64,000 nt of DNA from Neobacillus sp. DY30 (GTDB lineage Bacteria > Bacillota > Bacilli > Bacillales > Cytobacillaceae): assembly GCF_030123065.1 (NCBI RefSeq), contig NZ_CP126093.1:1802001-1866000 (forward strand), read 5' to 3'. Both the position numbers and the translations under genes were made by a program. The notes under the pieces were generated by a model. That model ran no database searches. It saw only the letters and a list, made by a program, of their open reading frames with translations, and was not told the DNA's origin. Shown piece by piece: positions 1 through 10,239 of the stretch; within the stretch, counting starts at the first letter, position 1, and every line of letters starts with the position of its first letter.

Positions 1-1707
1 CTTGTTCAAAAGGGGTTTCTTGCCGAACAAGACATGGAAGTTTACCGTGATCCCTATGAAAATCGGACTTTTTCACGCACTGAACCGCTGCCCTTAACAG
101 AGGACCAGCAGCGGGCAATGGTTCCTATACTAGATAGTATTGAAAAAAAACTCCATGAGGTTTTTCTGCTTTATGGGGTAACTGGCAGCGGGAAAACTGA
201 AATTTATTTACAAACCATTCAGGATGTCATTGAAAAGGGGAGAGAAGCAATTGTACTTGTACCAGAAATTGCTTTAACTCCTCAAATGGTAAATCGCTTT
301 AAAGGCCGTTTTGGGAATTTAGTGGCGGTATTACACAGCGGATTGTCAGCCGGTGAAAAATATGATGAATGGCGGAAGATACAACGTAAAGAGGTCAGAG
401 TGGTTGTTGGTGCAAGGTCAGCGATCTTTGCTCCTTTTGAAAACTTGGGAATCATCATTATTGATGAGGAACATGAAACAAGCTATAAGCAGGAAGAAAT
501 GCCACGCTACCATGCTAGAGATGTGGCCATTGAAAGAGCCAAAAAAAATAACTGCCCGGTTGTGCTTGGCAGTGCAACTCCAGCCCTCGAGTCATTTGCT
601 AGAGCACAAAAGGGGGTTTATACACTACTATCTCTGCCAAACCGAATGAATAAGAGAGCACTGCCAGCAGTAGAAATTATTGATATGCGTGAAGAACTGC
701 GAGCGGGCAATCGCTCCATGTTCTCTAGAAAATTGTTTGAACTATTAAAAGAAAGAATTGATAGAAAAGAGCAGTCTGTTTTATTTTTAAACAAACGCGG
801 TCACTCATCATTTGTTATGTGCAGGGATTGCGGGTATGTAATGAATTGTCCTAATTGCGATATCTCCTTGACTTATCATAAGGTTAAGGAACAAATGAAA
901 TGCCATTATTGCGGGTATGAAAGCTATGTACCAAGTCAGTGTCCAGAGTGTTCGAGTGATTACATTCGCTATTTTGGTACGGGAACACAAAAGGTTGAAG
1001 ATGAACTCGGGAAAATACTTCCCGAAGCCAGAGTAATTCGCATGGACGTTGATACGACAGGACAAAAGGGAGCTCATGAAAGACTTTTAAAAGAATTTCA
1101 TGAAGGAAAAGCAGATATCTTATTAGGTACGCAAATGATTGCCAAAGGACTCGATTTTCCAAATATTACGCTTGTGGGCGTGCTCTCCGCGGATACGATG
1201 CTCCATTTGCCTGACTTCCGTTCCTCTGAAAAAACCTTTCAGCTTTTAACTCAAGTTAGCGGCAGGGCAGGACGCCATGAATTACCAGGGGAAGTTATTA
1301 TCCAAACTTACACTCCGGAGCACTATAGTGTAGAGCTGGCTGGGATACAAGATTATGATCGGTTTTACCACAGGGAAATGTTGATGAGAAAAGCTCATCA
1401 TTACCCGCCATTTTATTATTTGGCCTTAATAACGATTAGTCATGAAAACTTGATGAATGTCGTTTCATCAACGGAAAAAATCGCTGCTTTTGTCAGGTCG
1501 CGCCTATCCAATCATGCAGTGGTTCTAGGGCCGGCTGCGTCACCTATTCCGCGGATTAATAACCGATACCGCTATCATTGCCTAATAAAATATAAGCGTG
1601 AACCGGAGCTTAACAAAACACTAAAAGCGATACTCGACCAATATCAAGCAGACCCGAAAAGCGGGTTACTCGTTTCAATAGACGTAAACCCATTTATTTT
1701 AATGTAA
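1..1707 (+). CDS. priA: Primosomal replication-restart helicase PriA, 5' end outside window
   Basis: The reading frame is open from base 1, so the start lies upstream; about 568 C-terminal residues are present, against roughly 800 in the family. PriA is the 3'-to-5' superfamily 2 helicase that recognises stalled forks and reloads the replisome. Visible are the Walker A stretch GVTGSGKTEIY, the helicase II motif DEEHETSYK, a cluster of eight cysteines in CxxC pairs starting CRDCGY and ending CPEC (the zinc-binding insert), and the helicase motifs GTQMIAKGLDFP and QVSGRAGR. The N-terminal DNA-binding domain is not in the window. It is followed by a repeat element and then def, the usual neighbour. 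The 3' end is intact and shows no sign of decay. Confidence 0.97.
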   Translation, partial: LVQKGFLAEQDMEVYRDPYENRTFSRTEPLPLTEDQQRAMVPILDSIEKKLHEVFLLYGVTGSGKTEIYLQTIQDVIEKGREAIVLVPEIALTPQMVNRFKGRFGNLVAVLHSGLSAGEKYDEWRKIQRKEVRVVVGARSAIFAPFENLGIIIIDEEHETSYKQEEMPRYHARDVAIERAKKNNCPVVLGSATPALESFARAQKGVYTLLSLPNRMNKRALPAVEIIDMREELRAGNRSMFSRKLFELLKERIDRKEQSVLFLNKRGHSSFVMCRDCGYVMNCPNCDISLTYHKVKEQMKCHYCGYESYVPSQCPECSSDYIRYFGTGTQKVEDELGKILPEARVIRMDVDTTGQKGAHERLLKEFHEGKADILLGTQMIAKGLDFPNITLVGVLSADTMLHLPDFRSSEKTFQLLTQVSGRAGRHELPGEVIIQTYTPEHYSVELAGIQDYDRFYHREMLMRKAHHYPPFYYLALITISHENLMNVVSSTEKIAAFVRSRLSNHAVVLGPAASPIPRINNRYRYHCLIKYKREPELNKTLKAILDQYQADPKSGLLVSIDVNPFILM

Positions 1708-1784
1708 GACACACAAATATCACTGATATAGAAGGTTATGATATATTAATTTGGGTGAAAATGTTTAGTAATAAATATAGATAA

Positions 1785-1967
1785 GGCTGTGTTAAAGTAG
1801 ACTGTTGCTTTTAGAATCTGTTGATTGGAGCGGAAGGCGCTCGACTCCTGCGGGATGTACGAGCTGAGTGAGACCCCGCAGGTCGGTACGACCGAGGAGG
1901 CTCACGGGCGAGCCCGCGGAAAGCGTAGCGCCTGGAGCGCAAATCAACAGCCTAGTCTAACACAGCC
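1785..1967. repeat. GC-rich repeat element with inverted ends, copy 1
   Basis: This 183-bp block sits between priA and def. It starts with GGCTGTGTTA and ends with TAACACAGCC, and the outer 20 bases on each side are near-perfect inverted repeats. Inside, CTGTTGATT (1818-1826) pairs with AATCAACAG (1942-1950), and an AGGCGCT/AGCGCCT pair follows, so the RNA or single strand could fold into a long hairpin. The core is much richer in GC than its surroundings. A second copy lies at 17402-17645. From memory, elements of this kind are common in Bacillaceae intergenic regions; I know no firm name. No transposase is encoded, so it would be non-autonomous if mobile. An open frame across it (from 1825) is a by-product of its composition. 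Confidence 0.85.
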
Positions 1968-2011
1968 AAAGATAAAAATCGGACAACTACGATTTAGATG
2001 GAGGAACACCT

Positions 2012-2497
2012 TTGGCTATACGAAAGATTGTTATGTACCCTGCTGAGGTACTTGAGAAAAAATGCAGACCTGTAGAGAAATTTGACAAAAAACTCGCTAA
2101 ATTACTTGATGATATGTATGACACCATGATTGAGCATGATGGCGTTGGTCTAGCTGCCCCACAAATTGGGATAGACGAACAAATTGCAATCGTTGATATT
2201 GATGATGAATCAGGTACGATTGAGATGATTAATCCTCGTATCATCAATATATCAGGAGAACAAACCGGTCCAGAAGGGTGTTTAAGCTTCCCAGACCTTT
2301 TTGGGGAAGTTACAAGACCCAATTATGTAAAAATCGAGGCATTTAACCGAAAAGGAAAAAAATACACGCTCGAAGCAGAGGAATTTCTTGCCCGGGCGAT
2401 ACAACATGAAATAGATCATTTAAACGGGGTATTATTCACATCTAAAGTAAGCCGATATCTCGAAGAAGATGAGTTAAAAGGAGTAGAAAGTGAATGA
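2012..2497 (+). CDS. def: Peptide deformylase
   Basis: This metalloenzyme removes the formyl group from the N-terminal methionine of new proteins. All three family motifs are present: GVGLAAPQ (residues 44-51), EGCLS (88-92) and QHEIDH (131-136), giving the metal ligands Cys90, His132 and His136 and the catalytic Glu133. The length of 161 residues is normal. The start is a TTG at 2012, chosen because a GGAGG sits at 2000-2004 with a 7-base spacer and the translation begins as the family does ([10 protein letters not shown]). The stop overlaps the fmt start as ATGA, so the deformylase and the formyltransferase that creates its substrate are translationally coupled. Confidence 0.98.
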   Translation: MAIRKIVMYPAEVLEKKCRPVEKFDKKLAKLLDDMYDTMIEHDGVGLAAPQIGIDEQIAIVDIDDESGTIEMINPRIINISGEQTGPEGCLSFPDLFGEVTRPNYVKIEAFNRKGKKYTLEAEEFLARAIQHEIDHLNGVLFTSKVSRYLEEDELKGVESE

Positions 2498-3438
2498 CGA
2501 GAATCGTTTTTATGGGTACCCCAGACTTTTCTGTACCCGTGTTGCAAAGAATTATAGATGACGGATATGAGGTTATTGGTGTGGTGACACAGCCAGATCG
2601 ACCTGTTGGCAGAAAAAAAGTACTAACACCTCCGCCTGTTAAAGTCGAAGCATTAAAGCATGGAATTCCGGTCTATCAACCTGAAAAAATTCGTCAAACA
2701 GAAGAATTGGAAAAAATCCTTTCTTTAAAGCCCGATTTAATAATTACAGCCGCTTTTGGACAAATATTACCGAAAGAAATATTAAATGCACCAGAACATG
2801 GCTGTATTAACGTCCATGCCTCGCTGCTTCCAGAACTTCGAGGAGGTGCCCCCATACATTATGCCTTAATCCAAGGTAAAAAGAAAACAGGGATCACCAT
2901 TATGTATATGGTTGAAAAGCTGGACGCAGGGGACATATTAACTCAAGTAGAAGTAGATATTTCAGAAGAAGATAATGTAGGCAGCCTTCATACAAAACTA
3001 AGCAAGGCTGGGGCAGACTTATTATCGGAAACACTCCCAAAATTACTTAAAAAAAAATTAACACCTATTCCACAGGATAATGAGAAAGCCACATTTGCTT
3101 ATAATATTAAGCGAGAACAGGAAAAGATTGACTGGTCCAAAACTGGAGCAGAAATCTATAATCATATTCGCGGCCTAAACCCTTGGCCAGTTGCTTTTAC
3201 AACTCTCAACGGTCAAATATTAAAAATCTGGAGTTCGGAAAAGGTCACTGATTCAAAAAGTGAGGTGCCGGGAACGATCTTAAAAAACGAACCTGATGGT
3301 ATAACGGTATCCACAGGTGATGAAACAGCTATTAAGATTAAAGAATTGCAGCCTTCTGGAAAAACAAAAATGACATGCGAAGAGTTTTACAGAGGCGCAG
3401 GAGCGAAAATCTTAGTAGGCCGCAGACTAGGAGATTAA
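2494..3438 (+). CDS. fmt: Methionyl-tRNA formyltransferase
   Basis: The enzyme transfers a formyl group from 10-formyltetrahydrofolate to Met-tRNA(fMet) for translation initiation. The N-terminal formyltransferase domain carries the catalytic set Asn106 and His108 in [14 protein letters not shown], and Asp144 in EKLDAGDIL. The C-terminal tRNA-binding OB-like domain follows from about residue 205 ([13 protein letters not shown]). Its 314 residues match the family. The ATG overlaps the def stop by four bases, and rsmB begins two bases after its stop, so this is a tight operon. Confidence 0.98.
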   Translation: MTRIVFMGTPDFSVPVLQRIIDDGYEVIGVVTQPDRPVGRKKVLTPPPVKVEALKHGIPVYQPEKIRQTEELEKILSLKPDLIITAAFGQILPKEILNAPEHGCINVHASLLPELRGGAPIHYALIQGKKKTGITIMYMVEKLDAGDILTQVEVDISEEDNVGSLHTKLSKAGADLLSETLPKLLKKKLTPIPQDNEKATFAYNIKREQEKIDWSKTGAEIYNHIRGLNPWPVAFTTLNGQILKIWSSEKVTDSKSEVPGTILKNEPDGITVSTGDETAIKIKELQPSGKTKMTCEEFYRGAGAKILVGRRLGD

Positions 3439-3439
3439 A

Positions 3440-4789
3440 ATGAAGAATAAAAAGAAAAATGTACGTGAAGCGGCAGTTGAGTTACTCGAAACCATTGAAA
3501 AGAACCAATCCTACAGTAACCTGCTGCTGAATAGTACCATTGAAAAAAATAATATTCCCTCTATCGATATCGGTCTGTTAACAGAGTTAACATATGGAAC
3601 ATTACAGAGAAGGATGGCATTAGATTACTATTTAAAGCCCTTTATAAAAAATAGTAAAAAGTTGGAGAATTGGGTGAGCCAGCTATTAAGGATAACACTC
3701 TATCAAATGGTATACCTTGATAAAATTCCAGATAGAGCTGCTATTTTTGAAGCAGTAGAAATCGCCAAAAAGCGTGGTCATAAAGGTATTGCCGGGATGG
3801 TTAATGGTGTACTTAGAAGTATTCAGCGTGAGGGACTTCCATCTTTAGATGAAGTGAATAATCCAATTGAAAAGCTATCTATTGAAACCAGCCACCCAGA
3901 ATGGCTCGTAAAGAGGTGGGTTAATCAATTTGGTTTTGATCGAACGAAAGAAATGTGTGAGGTCAATCTAACCGCTCCACTGCAGACAGCGAGAGTAAAT
4001 CTAACAAAAACGACTGTCCGTGAAGTAATTGAAGATCTTGACGAAGAAGGGTTTCTAGTTGAAAAAAGTCCTATTATTCCTGAAGCAATCAGGGCGTTAA
4101 GAGGAAATTTAGCTTTATCCAGTGCATTTAAAAAGGGCAAGATTACGATACAAGACGAAAGTTCTATGCTGACTGCCTATGCATTAGCTCCGCGTGAAAA
4201 TGAATTAATTTTAGATGCCTGTGCTGCTCCAGGAGGGAAAACCACGCATATCGCTGAAACAATGAAATTAACTGGCGGTGTCATTTCCATTGATTTACAT
4301 GAACATAAAGTAAAGTTAATCAATGAAAATGCTAAAAGGTTAGGTTTGGGCAATATAAGGACAATCGCAATGGATTCACGCAATGCGGGAGAACAATTTC
4401 AGGATGAATATTTTGACAGGATTCTCCTCGACGCTCCATGTTCAGGACTTGGTGTTATGAGAAGGAAACCGGACATGAAGTATACCAAGAAAGAACAAGA
4501 TCTTTATCAATTAAGTACCATTCAACAAAATTTACTAAACTCCGTATCATCTTTGGTGAAAAAAGGTGGAATTCTTGTCTACAGTACGTGTACAGTAGAT
4601 AAAGAAGAAAATGAAGGTACTGTCCTAAAATTTTTACAAGAGCATCCTGAATTTGAGACAGATGCTTCATTAAAAAATCGAATGCCTGAGGCAATCCAGT
4701 CTCTGGTAACAGATGGTTTTTTACAAATACTTCCCCAAGACATAGGCTCCGACGGTTTCTTTATCGCAGCTTTAAGAAAGAAGGTGTAA
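3440..4789 (+). CDS. rsmB: 16S rRNA m5C967 methyltransferase RsmB
   Basis: RsmB uses S-adenosylmethionine to methylate C967 (E. coli numbering) of 16S rRNA. The N-terminal NusB-like RNA-binding domain covers about residues 5-135. The Rossmann methyltransferase domain has the SAM motif DACAAPGGKT (259-268) and the two catalytic cysteines of m5C enzymes, Cys334 in DAPCSGLG and Cys384 in YSTCTV. The 449-residue length is normal. It lies two bases after fmt and three bases before the rlmN start, continuing the def-fmt transcription unit. Confidence 0.97.
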   Translation: MKNKKKNVREAAVELLETIEKNQSYSNLLLNSTIEKNNIPSIDIGLLTELTYGTLQRRMALDYYLKPFIKNSKKLENWVSQLLRITLYQMVYLDKIPDRAAIFEAVEIAKKRGHKGIAGMVNGVLRSIQREGLPSLDEVNNPIEKLSIETSHPEWLVKRWVNQFGFDRTKEMCEVNLTAPLQTARVNLTKTTVREVIEDLDEEGFLVEKSPIIPEAIRALRGNLALSSAFKKGKITIQDESSMLTAYALAPRENELILDACAAPGGKTTHIAETMKLTGGVISIDLHEHKVKLINENAKRLGLGNIRTIAMDSRNAGEQFQDEYFDRILLDAPCSGLGVMRRKPDMKYTKKEQDLYQLSTIQQNLLNSVSSLVKKGGILVYSTCTVDKEENEGTVLKFLQEHPEFETDASLKNRMPEAIQSLVTDGFLQILPQDIGSDGFFIAALRKKV

Positions 4790-4792
4790 CAG

Positions 4793-5884
4793 TTGGAACA
4801 ATTAAATACAACTGAGAACAATACAACATTGGATATGAAAAAAACTTCAATTTATTCCCTGCAGCTTCATGAGCTAAAGGATTGGCTGACAAACAATGGT
4901 GAAAAGCCTTTCAGGGCAGAGCAAATCTATGACTGGCTGTATAAAAAAAGAATAACTTCGTTTGAAGATATGAATAATTTATCAAAAAGTTTACGTGAAA
5001 AGCTTTCTGAGAGTTTTCAAATCACCACATTAAAAACGGTAATTAAACAATCTTCCTCGGATGGTACCATTAAGTTTCTGTTTGAACTGCACGATGGATA
5101 CTCTATAGAAACAGTCTTAATGCGCCATGATTATGGTAATTCGGTGTGTGTAACCACACAAGTCGGCTGTCGAATCGGGTGTACCTTTTGTGCCTCTACT
5201 CTTGGCGGGCTAAAGCGCCATTTAGAAGCTGGTGAGATTGTTGCACAGGTAGTAACCGTACAGCAGGCTCTTGACGAAACAGAAGAACGTGTCAGTTCAG
5301 TAGTTATTATGGGTATTGGTGAACCTTTTGATAATTATGATAATATGATGTCGTTTCTAAAAATTATTAATCATGAAAAAGGATTAACGATTGGTGCGCG
5401 TCATATAACAGTATCTACTAGCGGTATCGTTCCAAAAATTTATCAGTTCGCAGATGAAAATATGCAAATTAATTTTGCGATTTCACTTCATGCACCTAAC
5501 ACTGAATTAAGGTCTCGATTAATGCCTATCAACAGAGCATATAAACTAGATGAATTAATGAAATCTGTACGGTACTATATCGATAAGACGGGACGTCGAA
5601 TTAGTTTTGAATATGGTCTTTTTGGCGGCGTTAACGATTCTGTTGAACATGCGGAAGAATTAGCCTCCTTGTTAAAAGGTCTAAAATGCCATGTTAATCT
5701 AATTCCTGTTAATTATGTTCCAGAAAGGGACTATGTACGTACCCCTAAGGATAAGATTTTTGCCTTCGAAAAAACACTTAAAAATCGCGGGATTAATGTA
5801 ACCATTCGCCGGGAGCAAGGTCACGACATTGACGCAGCATGTGGACAACTTCGTGCAAAGGAGCGAAAAGAAGAGACGAGGTGA
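4793..5884 (+). CDS. rlmN: Dual-specificity rRNA/tRNA adenine C2-methyltransferase RlmN
   Basis: RlmN is a radical SAM enzyme that methylates C2 of A2503 in 23S rRNA and A37 of some tRNAs. The iron-sulfur cluster motif is Cys126-x3-Cys130-x2-Cys133 (CRIGCTFC). The second-step cysteines are probably the one in NSVCVTT (Cys119) and the one in IDAACGQLR near the C terminus; [12 protein letters not shown] is the SAM-side motif. The TTG at 4793 is used because AAGGTG lies about 7 bases upstream and it gives 363 residues, the family length. The stop overlaps a GTGA at the prpC start region. Confidence 0.97.
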   Translation: MEQLNTTENNTTLDMKKTSIYSLQLHELKDWLTNNGEKPFRAEQIYDWLYKKRITSFEDMNNLSKSLREKLSESFQITTLKTVIKQSSSDGTIKFLFELHDGYSIETVLMRHDYGNSVCVTTQVGCRIGCTFCASTLGGLKRHLEAGEIVAQVVTVQQALDETEERVSSVVIMGIGEPFDNYDNMMSFLKIINHEKGLTIGARHITVSTSGIVPKIYQFADENMQINFAISLHAPNTELRSRLMPINRAYKLDELMKSVRYYIDKTGRRISFEYGLFGGVNDSVEHAEELASLLKGLKCHVNLIPVNYVPERDYVRTPKDKIFAFEKTLKNRGINVTIRREQGHDIDAACGQLRAKERKEETR

Positions 5885-5889
5885 CAGCG

Positions 5890-6642
5890 TTGAAAGCTGT
5901 GTATAAGACGGATGTAGGGAGAATTCGAAAGAATAACGAAGATAGTGTTGGTATATTCTTAAATCGGGACGGGCAGCGCCTTGCCATTGTAGCTGATGGT
6001 ATGGGCGGTCACCGTGCTGGTGACGTTGCTAGTACAATGACATTAACTTCTTTAAAAGAGATGTGGGAGGAAACTGAAAGGATTCATACGGCAGAACAGG
6101 CAGAAGAATGGTTAAAAACAAAAATTATTCAAGTGAATAGGATTCTATTTGACCATTCCAACACCCATGATGAATGTGATGGAATGGGTACAACAATTGA
6201 AGCTGTGATAGCAACTAATCTTTTTGCTACCATTGCACATGTTGGAGACAGCCGTTGTTATATATTAAATGAATCGGGCTTTCAGCAACTAACTGAAGAT
6301 CATACTCTAGTCAATGAATTAGTTCGCACAGGGCAAATTTCTAAAGAGGACGCCGAACATCATCCTAGAAAGAATGTTATCATGCGGGCTCTTGGAACTG
6401 AACTGAATGTCTCTATAGATTTTAAAACCATTACATTTGAAGAAGGAGACAGCCTCTTATTATGCTCTGACGGACTTTCGAACAAAGTAAGTAATGGAGA
6501 AATGGCTGAGATCCTAAAAAATGAAGATGATTTAGAGAAAAAAGCAAATTTGCTCATCTCGATTGCGAATGATCGTGGCGGCGAGGATAATATTTCACTG
6601 GCGATTGTAGAGTTTTCTGATACCGGCGAGGGTGATTTATAA
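5890..6642 (+). CDS. prpC: PP2C-type protein phosphatase PrpC/Stp
   Basis: This metal-dependent serine/threonine phosphatase reverses phosphorylation by the neighbouring kinase PrkC. PP2C motifs are clear: NED near the start, VADGMGGHRAGD, GMGTTI, HVGDSR, LTEDHT, LLCSDGL and GGEDNIS, which supply the acidic metal ligands. I place the start at TTG 5890, with GAGGTG at 5878-5883, because it gives 250 residues and the family-like N terminus MKAVYKTDVG. A GTG at 5881 that overlaps the rlmN stop is the alternative; a longer in-frame extension to 5839 would run far into rlmN and is unlikely. The stop overlaps the prkC ATG (TAATG). Confidence 0.95.
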   Translation: MKAVYKTDVGRIRKNNEDSVGIFLNRDGQRLAIVADGMGGHRAGDVASTMTLTSLKEMWEETERIHTAEQAEEWLKTKIIQVNRILFDHSNTHDECDGMGTTIEAVIATNLFATIAHVGDSRCYILNESGFQQLTEDHTLVNELVRTGQISKEDAEHHPRKNVIMRALGTELNVSIDFKTITFEEGDSLLLCSDGLSNKVSNGEMAEILKNEDDLEKKANLLISIANDRGGEDNISLAIVEFSDTGEGDL

Positions 6643-8612
6643 TGTTGATTGGAAAACGTTTAAGCGGTCGATATAAAGTGTTAGAAATGATTGGCGGCGG
6701 CGGGATGGCAAATGTCTATTTAGCCCACGACATGATTCTTGACCGGGATGTAGCCGTGAAAATGCTTCGCCTCGATTTTGCTAACGATGAAGAATTTATT
6801 CGCAGGTTTCGCAGGGAAGCACAATCTGCGACAAGTTTAGCTCACCCTAGTATTGTAAGTATTTATGATGTTGGAGAAGAAAATGATCTTTATTATATAG
6901 TAATGGAATATGTTGAAGGCCAAACACTTAAACAATACATACAACAGAATTCACCGTTACAAGTTGCAGAAACGATTGAAATTATGAAACAATTGACATC
7001 TGCTATTTCTCACGCTCATCAAAACCATATTATCCATAGGGACATCAAGCCTCAAAACATTCTTATAGATCGTTTTGGAAATGTAAAAATAACCGATTTT
7101 GGAATTGCGATGGCACTTAGTGCCACAAGTATCACTCAAACAAATTCTGTTTTGGGCTCTGTACACTATCTGTCACCTGAACAAGCGCGTGGAGGCATGG
7201 CAAATAAAAAATCTGATATTTATTCCCTAGGAATTGTCATGTTTGAATTGTTAACTGGCAGACTTCCTTTTTCTGGTGAATCTGCAGTCTCAATTGCATT
7301 AAAACATTTGCAATCAGAAACTCCCTCTGTAAGAAGGTGGAATCCGAACATTCCACAAAGTGTTGAAAATATTGTGTTAAAGGCGACAGCCAAGGATTCC
7401 TTTCATCGGTATAACAGTGTAGATGAAATGGAGGACGATTTAAGAACGGCTCTTGACTCGGAGAGACTAAATGAAGCAAAATTTAATATTCCAATTGATG
7501 ATGATGCAACGAAAGCAATCCCAGTAATCACAAATGAACGTCCATTTCAAAATCTTGATGAGACATTAATACATAGTCAGGATAAAAATAATGGAAATGT
7601 TGCTTCCGCTCATAACGGGAAAGAACACAAAAAACAGAAAAAACGTAAAAAGTGGTCTATTATATTAATTTCTACATTTATCATATTAGCACTATTAGGG
7701 CTATTTACTGTCACCGTACTGCCAGAATTAATGGCACCTAAAGATATTACCATCCCTGATGTTAGCGGTATGGAATTAGAAGATGCGATCGCTGAAATAG
7801 AAGCTGCTGGTCTTCAGGTGGATGAAGAAATTGAGAGCACTCATGATGAAATAGAAGAGGGAAGAGTAATAAAAACCGATCCCGAAGAAGGAAGTACCGT
7901 AAAGGAAAATTCCTCAATCGCTGTATATGTGAGTATTGGGAAAGAAAAATTTGAATTGTTGGATTACACTAATCGTAAATATGATGATGTGATTCGCATA
8001 TTAGAAAATAAGAACTTTATGGATATTGAAATAACTGAGGTTTTTGATGATAGTGAACCAGGTACCATTCTAAGTCAAAGTCCAGCGAGCGGAGAAGAAG
8101 TAGTCCCCGAAGAAACTGTCTTAGAATTTAAGGTTAGTAAGGGACAGGAAAAAATCACTCTAAAAGACTTAAAACAATCTAATACTAAAGGTGCACAGGC
8201 TTATGTTGAATCAGTCGGTCTAAATCTCGCTATCTCTGAAGAGAGGTATGATGATACTATTCCTGCTGGAAATATTATTTCTCAGTCACCTGAGGCCGGA
8301 ACAGAGATGAAAAAGGGTGAAACTGTTTCAGTTGTTATTTCAAAAGGAAAAGAAGAAAAACCTCCTAAGCCAGTTTCTGTTGATATTACCATTCAGTATA
8401 CAGGTACGGAACCTAATCAAAAGCAAAATGTGCTTATATACATTCAAGATGTAAATCGCGATATCAATACTCCAGCATATAACTTTACGATTGAGGTAAC
8501 GACCAAAACAACAATAGAACTATTAGTTCCATTTGAAGGCGAAGCAAGGTACCTGGTTAATGTTGATGGATCAGTAGTGGAGGAAAAGTCTGTAAATTAT
8601 CCAGAGTCTTAA
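6642..8612 (+). CDS. prkC: Serine/threonine protein kinase with PASTA repeats PrkC
   Basis: PrkC is a membrane kinase that senses peptidoglycan fragments and phosphorylates cytoplasmic targets; in Bacillus it promotes spore germination and stationary-phase survival. The kinase domain (about 10-270) has the G-loop GGGGMANVY, Lys40, HRDIKPQN, DFG and an activation loop rich in threonine before LSPEQARGG. A basic stretch KKQKKRKK precedes a single transmembrane helix at about 337-360. Three PASTA domains follow outside the cell (about 368-570), each beginning with a DV- or TLKDL-like motif and ending in VSKG/VSIGKE. A further 80-residue C-terminal domain ends the protein. Length is 656 residues. 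It forms a switch pair with prpC. Confidence 0.97.
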   Translation: MLIGKRLSGRYKVLEMIGGGGMANVYLAHDMILDRDVAVKMLRLDFANDEEFIRRFRREAQSATSLAHPSIVSIYDVGEENDLYYIVMEYVEGQTLKQYIQQNSPLQVAETIEIMKQLTSAISHAHQNHIIHRDIKPQNILIDRFGNVKITDFGIAMALSATSITQTNSVLGSVHYLSPEQARGGMANKKSDIYSLGIVMFELLTGRLPFSGESAVSIALKHLQSETPSVRRWNPNIPQSVENIVLKATAKDSFHRYNSVDEMEDDLRTALDSERLNEAKFNIPIDDDATKAIPVITNERPFQNLDETLIHSQDKNNGNVASAHNGKEHKKQKKRKKWSIILISTFIILALLGLFTVTVLPELMAPKDITIPDVSGMELEDAIAEIEAAGLQVDEEIESTHDEIEEGRVIKTDPEEGSTVKENSSIAVYVSIGKEKFELLDYTNRKYDDVIRILENKNFMDIEITEVFDDSEPGTILSQSPASGEEVVPEETVLEFKVSKGQEKITLKDLKQSNTKGAQAYVESVGLNLAISEERYDDTIPAGNIISQSPEAGTEMKKGETVSVVISKGKEEKPPKPVSVDITIQYTGTEPNQKQNVLIYIQDVNRDINTPAYNFTIEVTTKTTIELLVPFEGEARYLVNVDGSVVEEKSVNYPES

Positions 8613-8653
8613 TACAAAAATTGTAATGCTAAGAAAAGGCAAGGAGTGTGGCT

Positions 8654-9535
8654 ATGCCTGAAGGGAAAATAGTAAAAGCATTAAGTGGTTTTTATTACGT
8701 ACTGCATGATGGAGTGATGATTCAATGCCGGGGAAGAGGTGTGTTTCGTAAAAACAAAATTACACCACTTGTCGGTGATGAAGTCGTATTTCAGGCCGAA
8801 AATGAACGTGATGGTTATATTATGGAAGTTAAGGAAAGGAAGAATGAACTGGTTCGTCCGCCAATTGCAAATGTCGACCAGGCCATACTTGTTTTTTCCG
8901 CTGTCGAACCTGAATTTAGTACCGTTCTATTAGACCGTTTCCTTGTCCTTGTGGAATATAATCATATTAAACCTCTTATTTGCATAACCAAGATGGATTT
9001 AACAAATGACAACGAAAAGCTGGCCATTAATGAATATGCTGAACAATACAGAAATATTGGGTATGAAGTATTACTTACTTCTTCTGAAACAGAAGCTGGC
9101 ATAGAAGGTTTAACTCCGCATGTTGAAGATAAAATATCCGTTTTTGCTGGTCAATCAGGTGTTGGAAAATCCTCACTTTTAAATGTGTTACGACCTGAAC
9201 TTGACCTGAAAACCAACGATATTTCCTCACATTTAGGCCGAGGTAAGCACACTACACGTCATGTTGAATTAATTAGTGTTGGTAATGGTCTAATTGCGGA
9301 TACACCGGGATTTAGTTCGTTGGAATTTACCGAGATCGAAGCTGAGGAGTTAACTCATTGCTTTCCGGAGATTGCACGTGAAAGTGAAAATTGTAAATTT
9401 CGAGCCTGTTTACATATTAGTGAACCTAAATGTGCAGTAAAAGACGCAGTTGAGTCACAAACCATTACAAAATATCGTTATCAACATTATGTTGATTTCC
9501 TTCAAGAAATAAAAGATAGAAAGCCGAGGTATTAA
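8654..9535 (+). CDS. rsgA: Small ribosomal subunit biogenesis GTPase RsgA
   Basis: RsgA is a circularly permuted GTPase that helps late 30S maturation. An OB-fold (about 1-65) precedes the G domain, whose motifs occur in permuted order: TKMD (112-115), GQSGVGKS (166-173) and DTPG (216-219). The C-terminal zinc finger has Cys247, Cys252, His254 and Cys260. I chose ATG 8654 ([10 protein letters not shown]) over the in-frame GTG at 8648 because AAGGAG at 8641-8646 gives a 7-base spacer only for the ATG. Length is 293 residues. rpe follows after one base. Confidence 0.97.
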   Translation: MPEGKIVKALSGFYYVLHDGVMIQCRGRGVFRKNKITPLVGDEVVFQAENERDGYIMEVKERKNELVRPPIANVDQAILVFSAVEPEFSTVLLDRFLVLVEYNHIKPLICITKMDLTNDNEKLAINEYAEQYRNIGYEVLLTSSETEAGIEGLTPHVEDKISVFAGQSGVGKSSLLNVLRPELDLKTNDISSHLGRGKHTTRHVELISVGNGLIADTPGFSSLEFTEIEAEELTHCFPEIARESENCKFRACLHISEPKCAVKDAVESQTITKYRYQHYVDFLQEIKDRKPRY

Positions 9536-9536
9536 A

Positions 9537-10181
9537 ATGTTGAAAATTGCACCTTCCATCCTTTCTGCTGATTTTGCCAAATTAGGTGAAGAAATCGCTG
9601 CAGTTGAAAGGGCTGGGGCCGACTATATCCATGTTGATGTGATGGATGGTCATTTCGTACCAAACATTACAATCGGACCATTAGTTGTGGAAGCAATCAG
9701 ACCTGTTACAAAGCTTCCACTGGATGTTCATTTAATGATTGATAATCCTGATCAATATATTGAAAATTTTGCTAAAGCAGGAGCAGACTATATTACAATA
9801 CATGTTGAAGCATGCCGGCACCTTCACCGTACAATTCATCATATTAAATCATTTGGAGTTAAAGCAGGCGTGGTATTGAATCCAGCAACTCCTGTTGATA
9901 CCATTCAGCATATTATTAAAGATATTGATATGGTGTTGTTAATGTCTGTTAATCCAGGTTTCGGCGGTCAAAAATTTATACCTGAAGTCCTGCCAAAAAT
10001 AAAGAAGGTAAAGGAATTGGCAGACTCAATTGGAAAAGAAATTGAAATCGAAATAGATGGTGGAGTAAACCCTGAAACTGCAAAACTATGTGTCGAGGCA
10101 GGCGCAAATGTTCTTGTAGCTGGATCAGCTATTTATGATCAAGAGGACTACGCGGAAGCGATCTCATTATTAAGAGGATAA
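9537..10181 (+). CDS. rpe: Ribulose-phosphate 3-epimerase
   Basis: This TIM-barrel enzyme interconverts ribulose-5-phosphate and xylulose-5-phosphate in the pentose phosphate pathway. Metal ligands are seen in [12 protein letters not shown] (His32, Asp34) and DVHLM (His65), with the catalytic Asp in the late motif EIDGGVNPE. The phosphate-binding loop is [11 protein letters not shown]. The 214-residue length is typical. It is coupled to rsgA by a one-base gap and is followed by a short hairpin before thiN. Confidence 0.97.
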   Translation: MLKIAPSILSADFAKLGEEIAAVERAGADYIHVDVMDGHFVPNITIGPLVVEAIRPVTKLPLDVHLMIDNPDQYIENFAKAGADYITIHVEACRHLHRTIHHIKSFGVKAGVVLNPATPVDTIQHIIKDIDMVLLMSVNPGFGGQKFIPEVLPKIKKVKELADSIGKEIEIEIDGGVNPETAKLCVEAGANVLVAGSAIYDQEDYAEAISLLRG

Positions 10182-10189
10182 AAATGTAC

Positions 10190-10214
10190 AAAGCCGGCTA
10201 AATGCTGGCTTTTT
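10190..10214 (+). terminator. Hairpin with short T-run after rpe
   Basis: AAAGCCGGC pairs with GCTGGCTTT around a five-base loop and runs into five Ts. The tail is short and thiN begins 26 bases later, so this may only reduce transcription into thiN. Confidence 0.55.
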
Positions 10215-10239
10215 GCATAGCAGAAAAGGGGGATACTAG

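Noticed and set aside
1825..2046. Open frame of 73 codons across the repeat element
   Set aside because: It lies wholly in the GC-rich repeat and the def ribosome site, has no ribosome site of its own, and its composition comes from the palindromic repeat.
5839..5889. Longer prpC start at 5839
   Set aside because: It would overlap rlmN by 46 bases and adds residues not found in PP2C homologues; TTG 5890 has a well-spaced GAGGTG.
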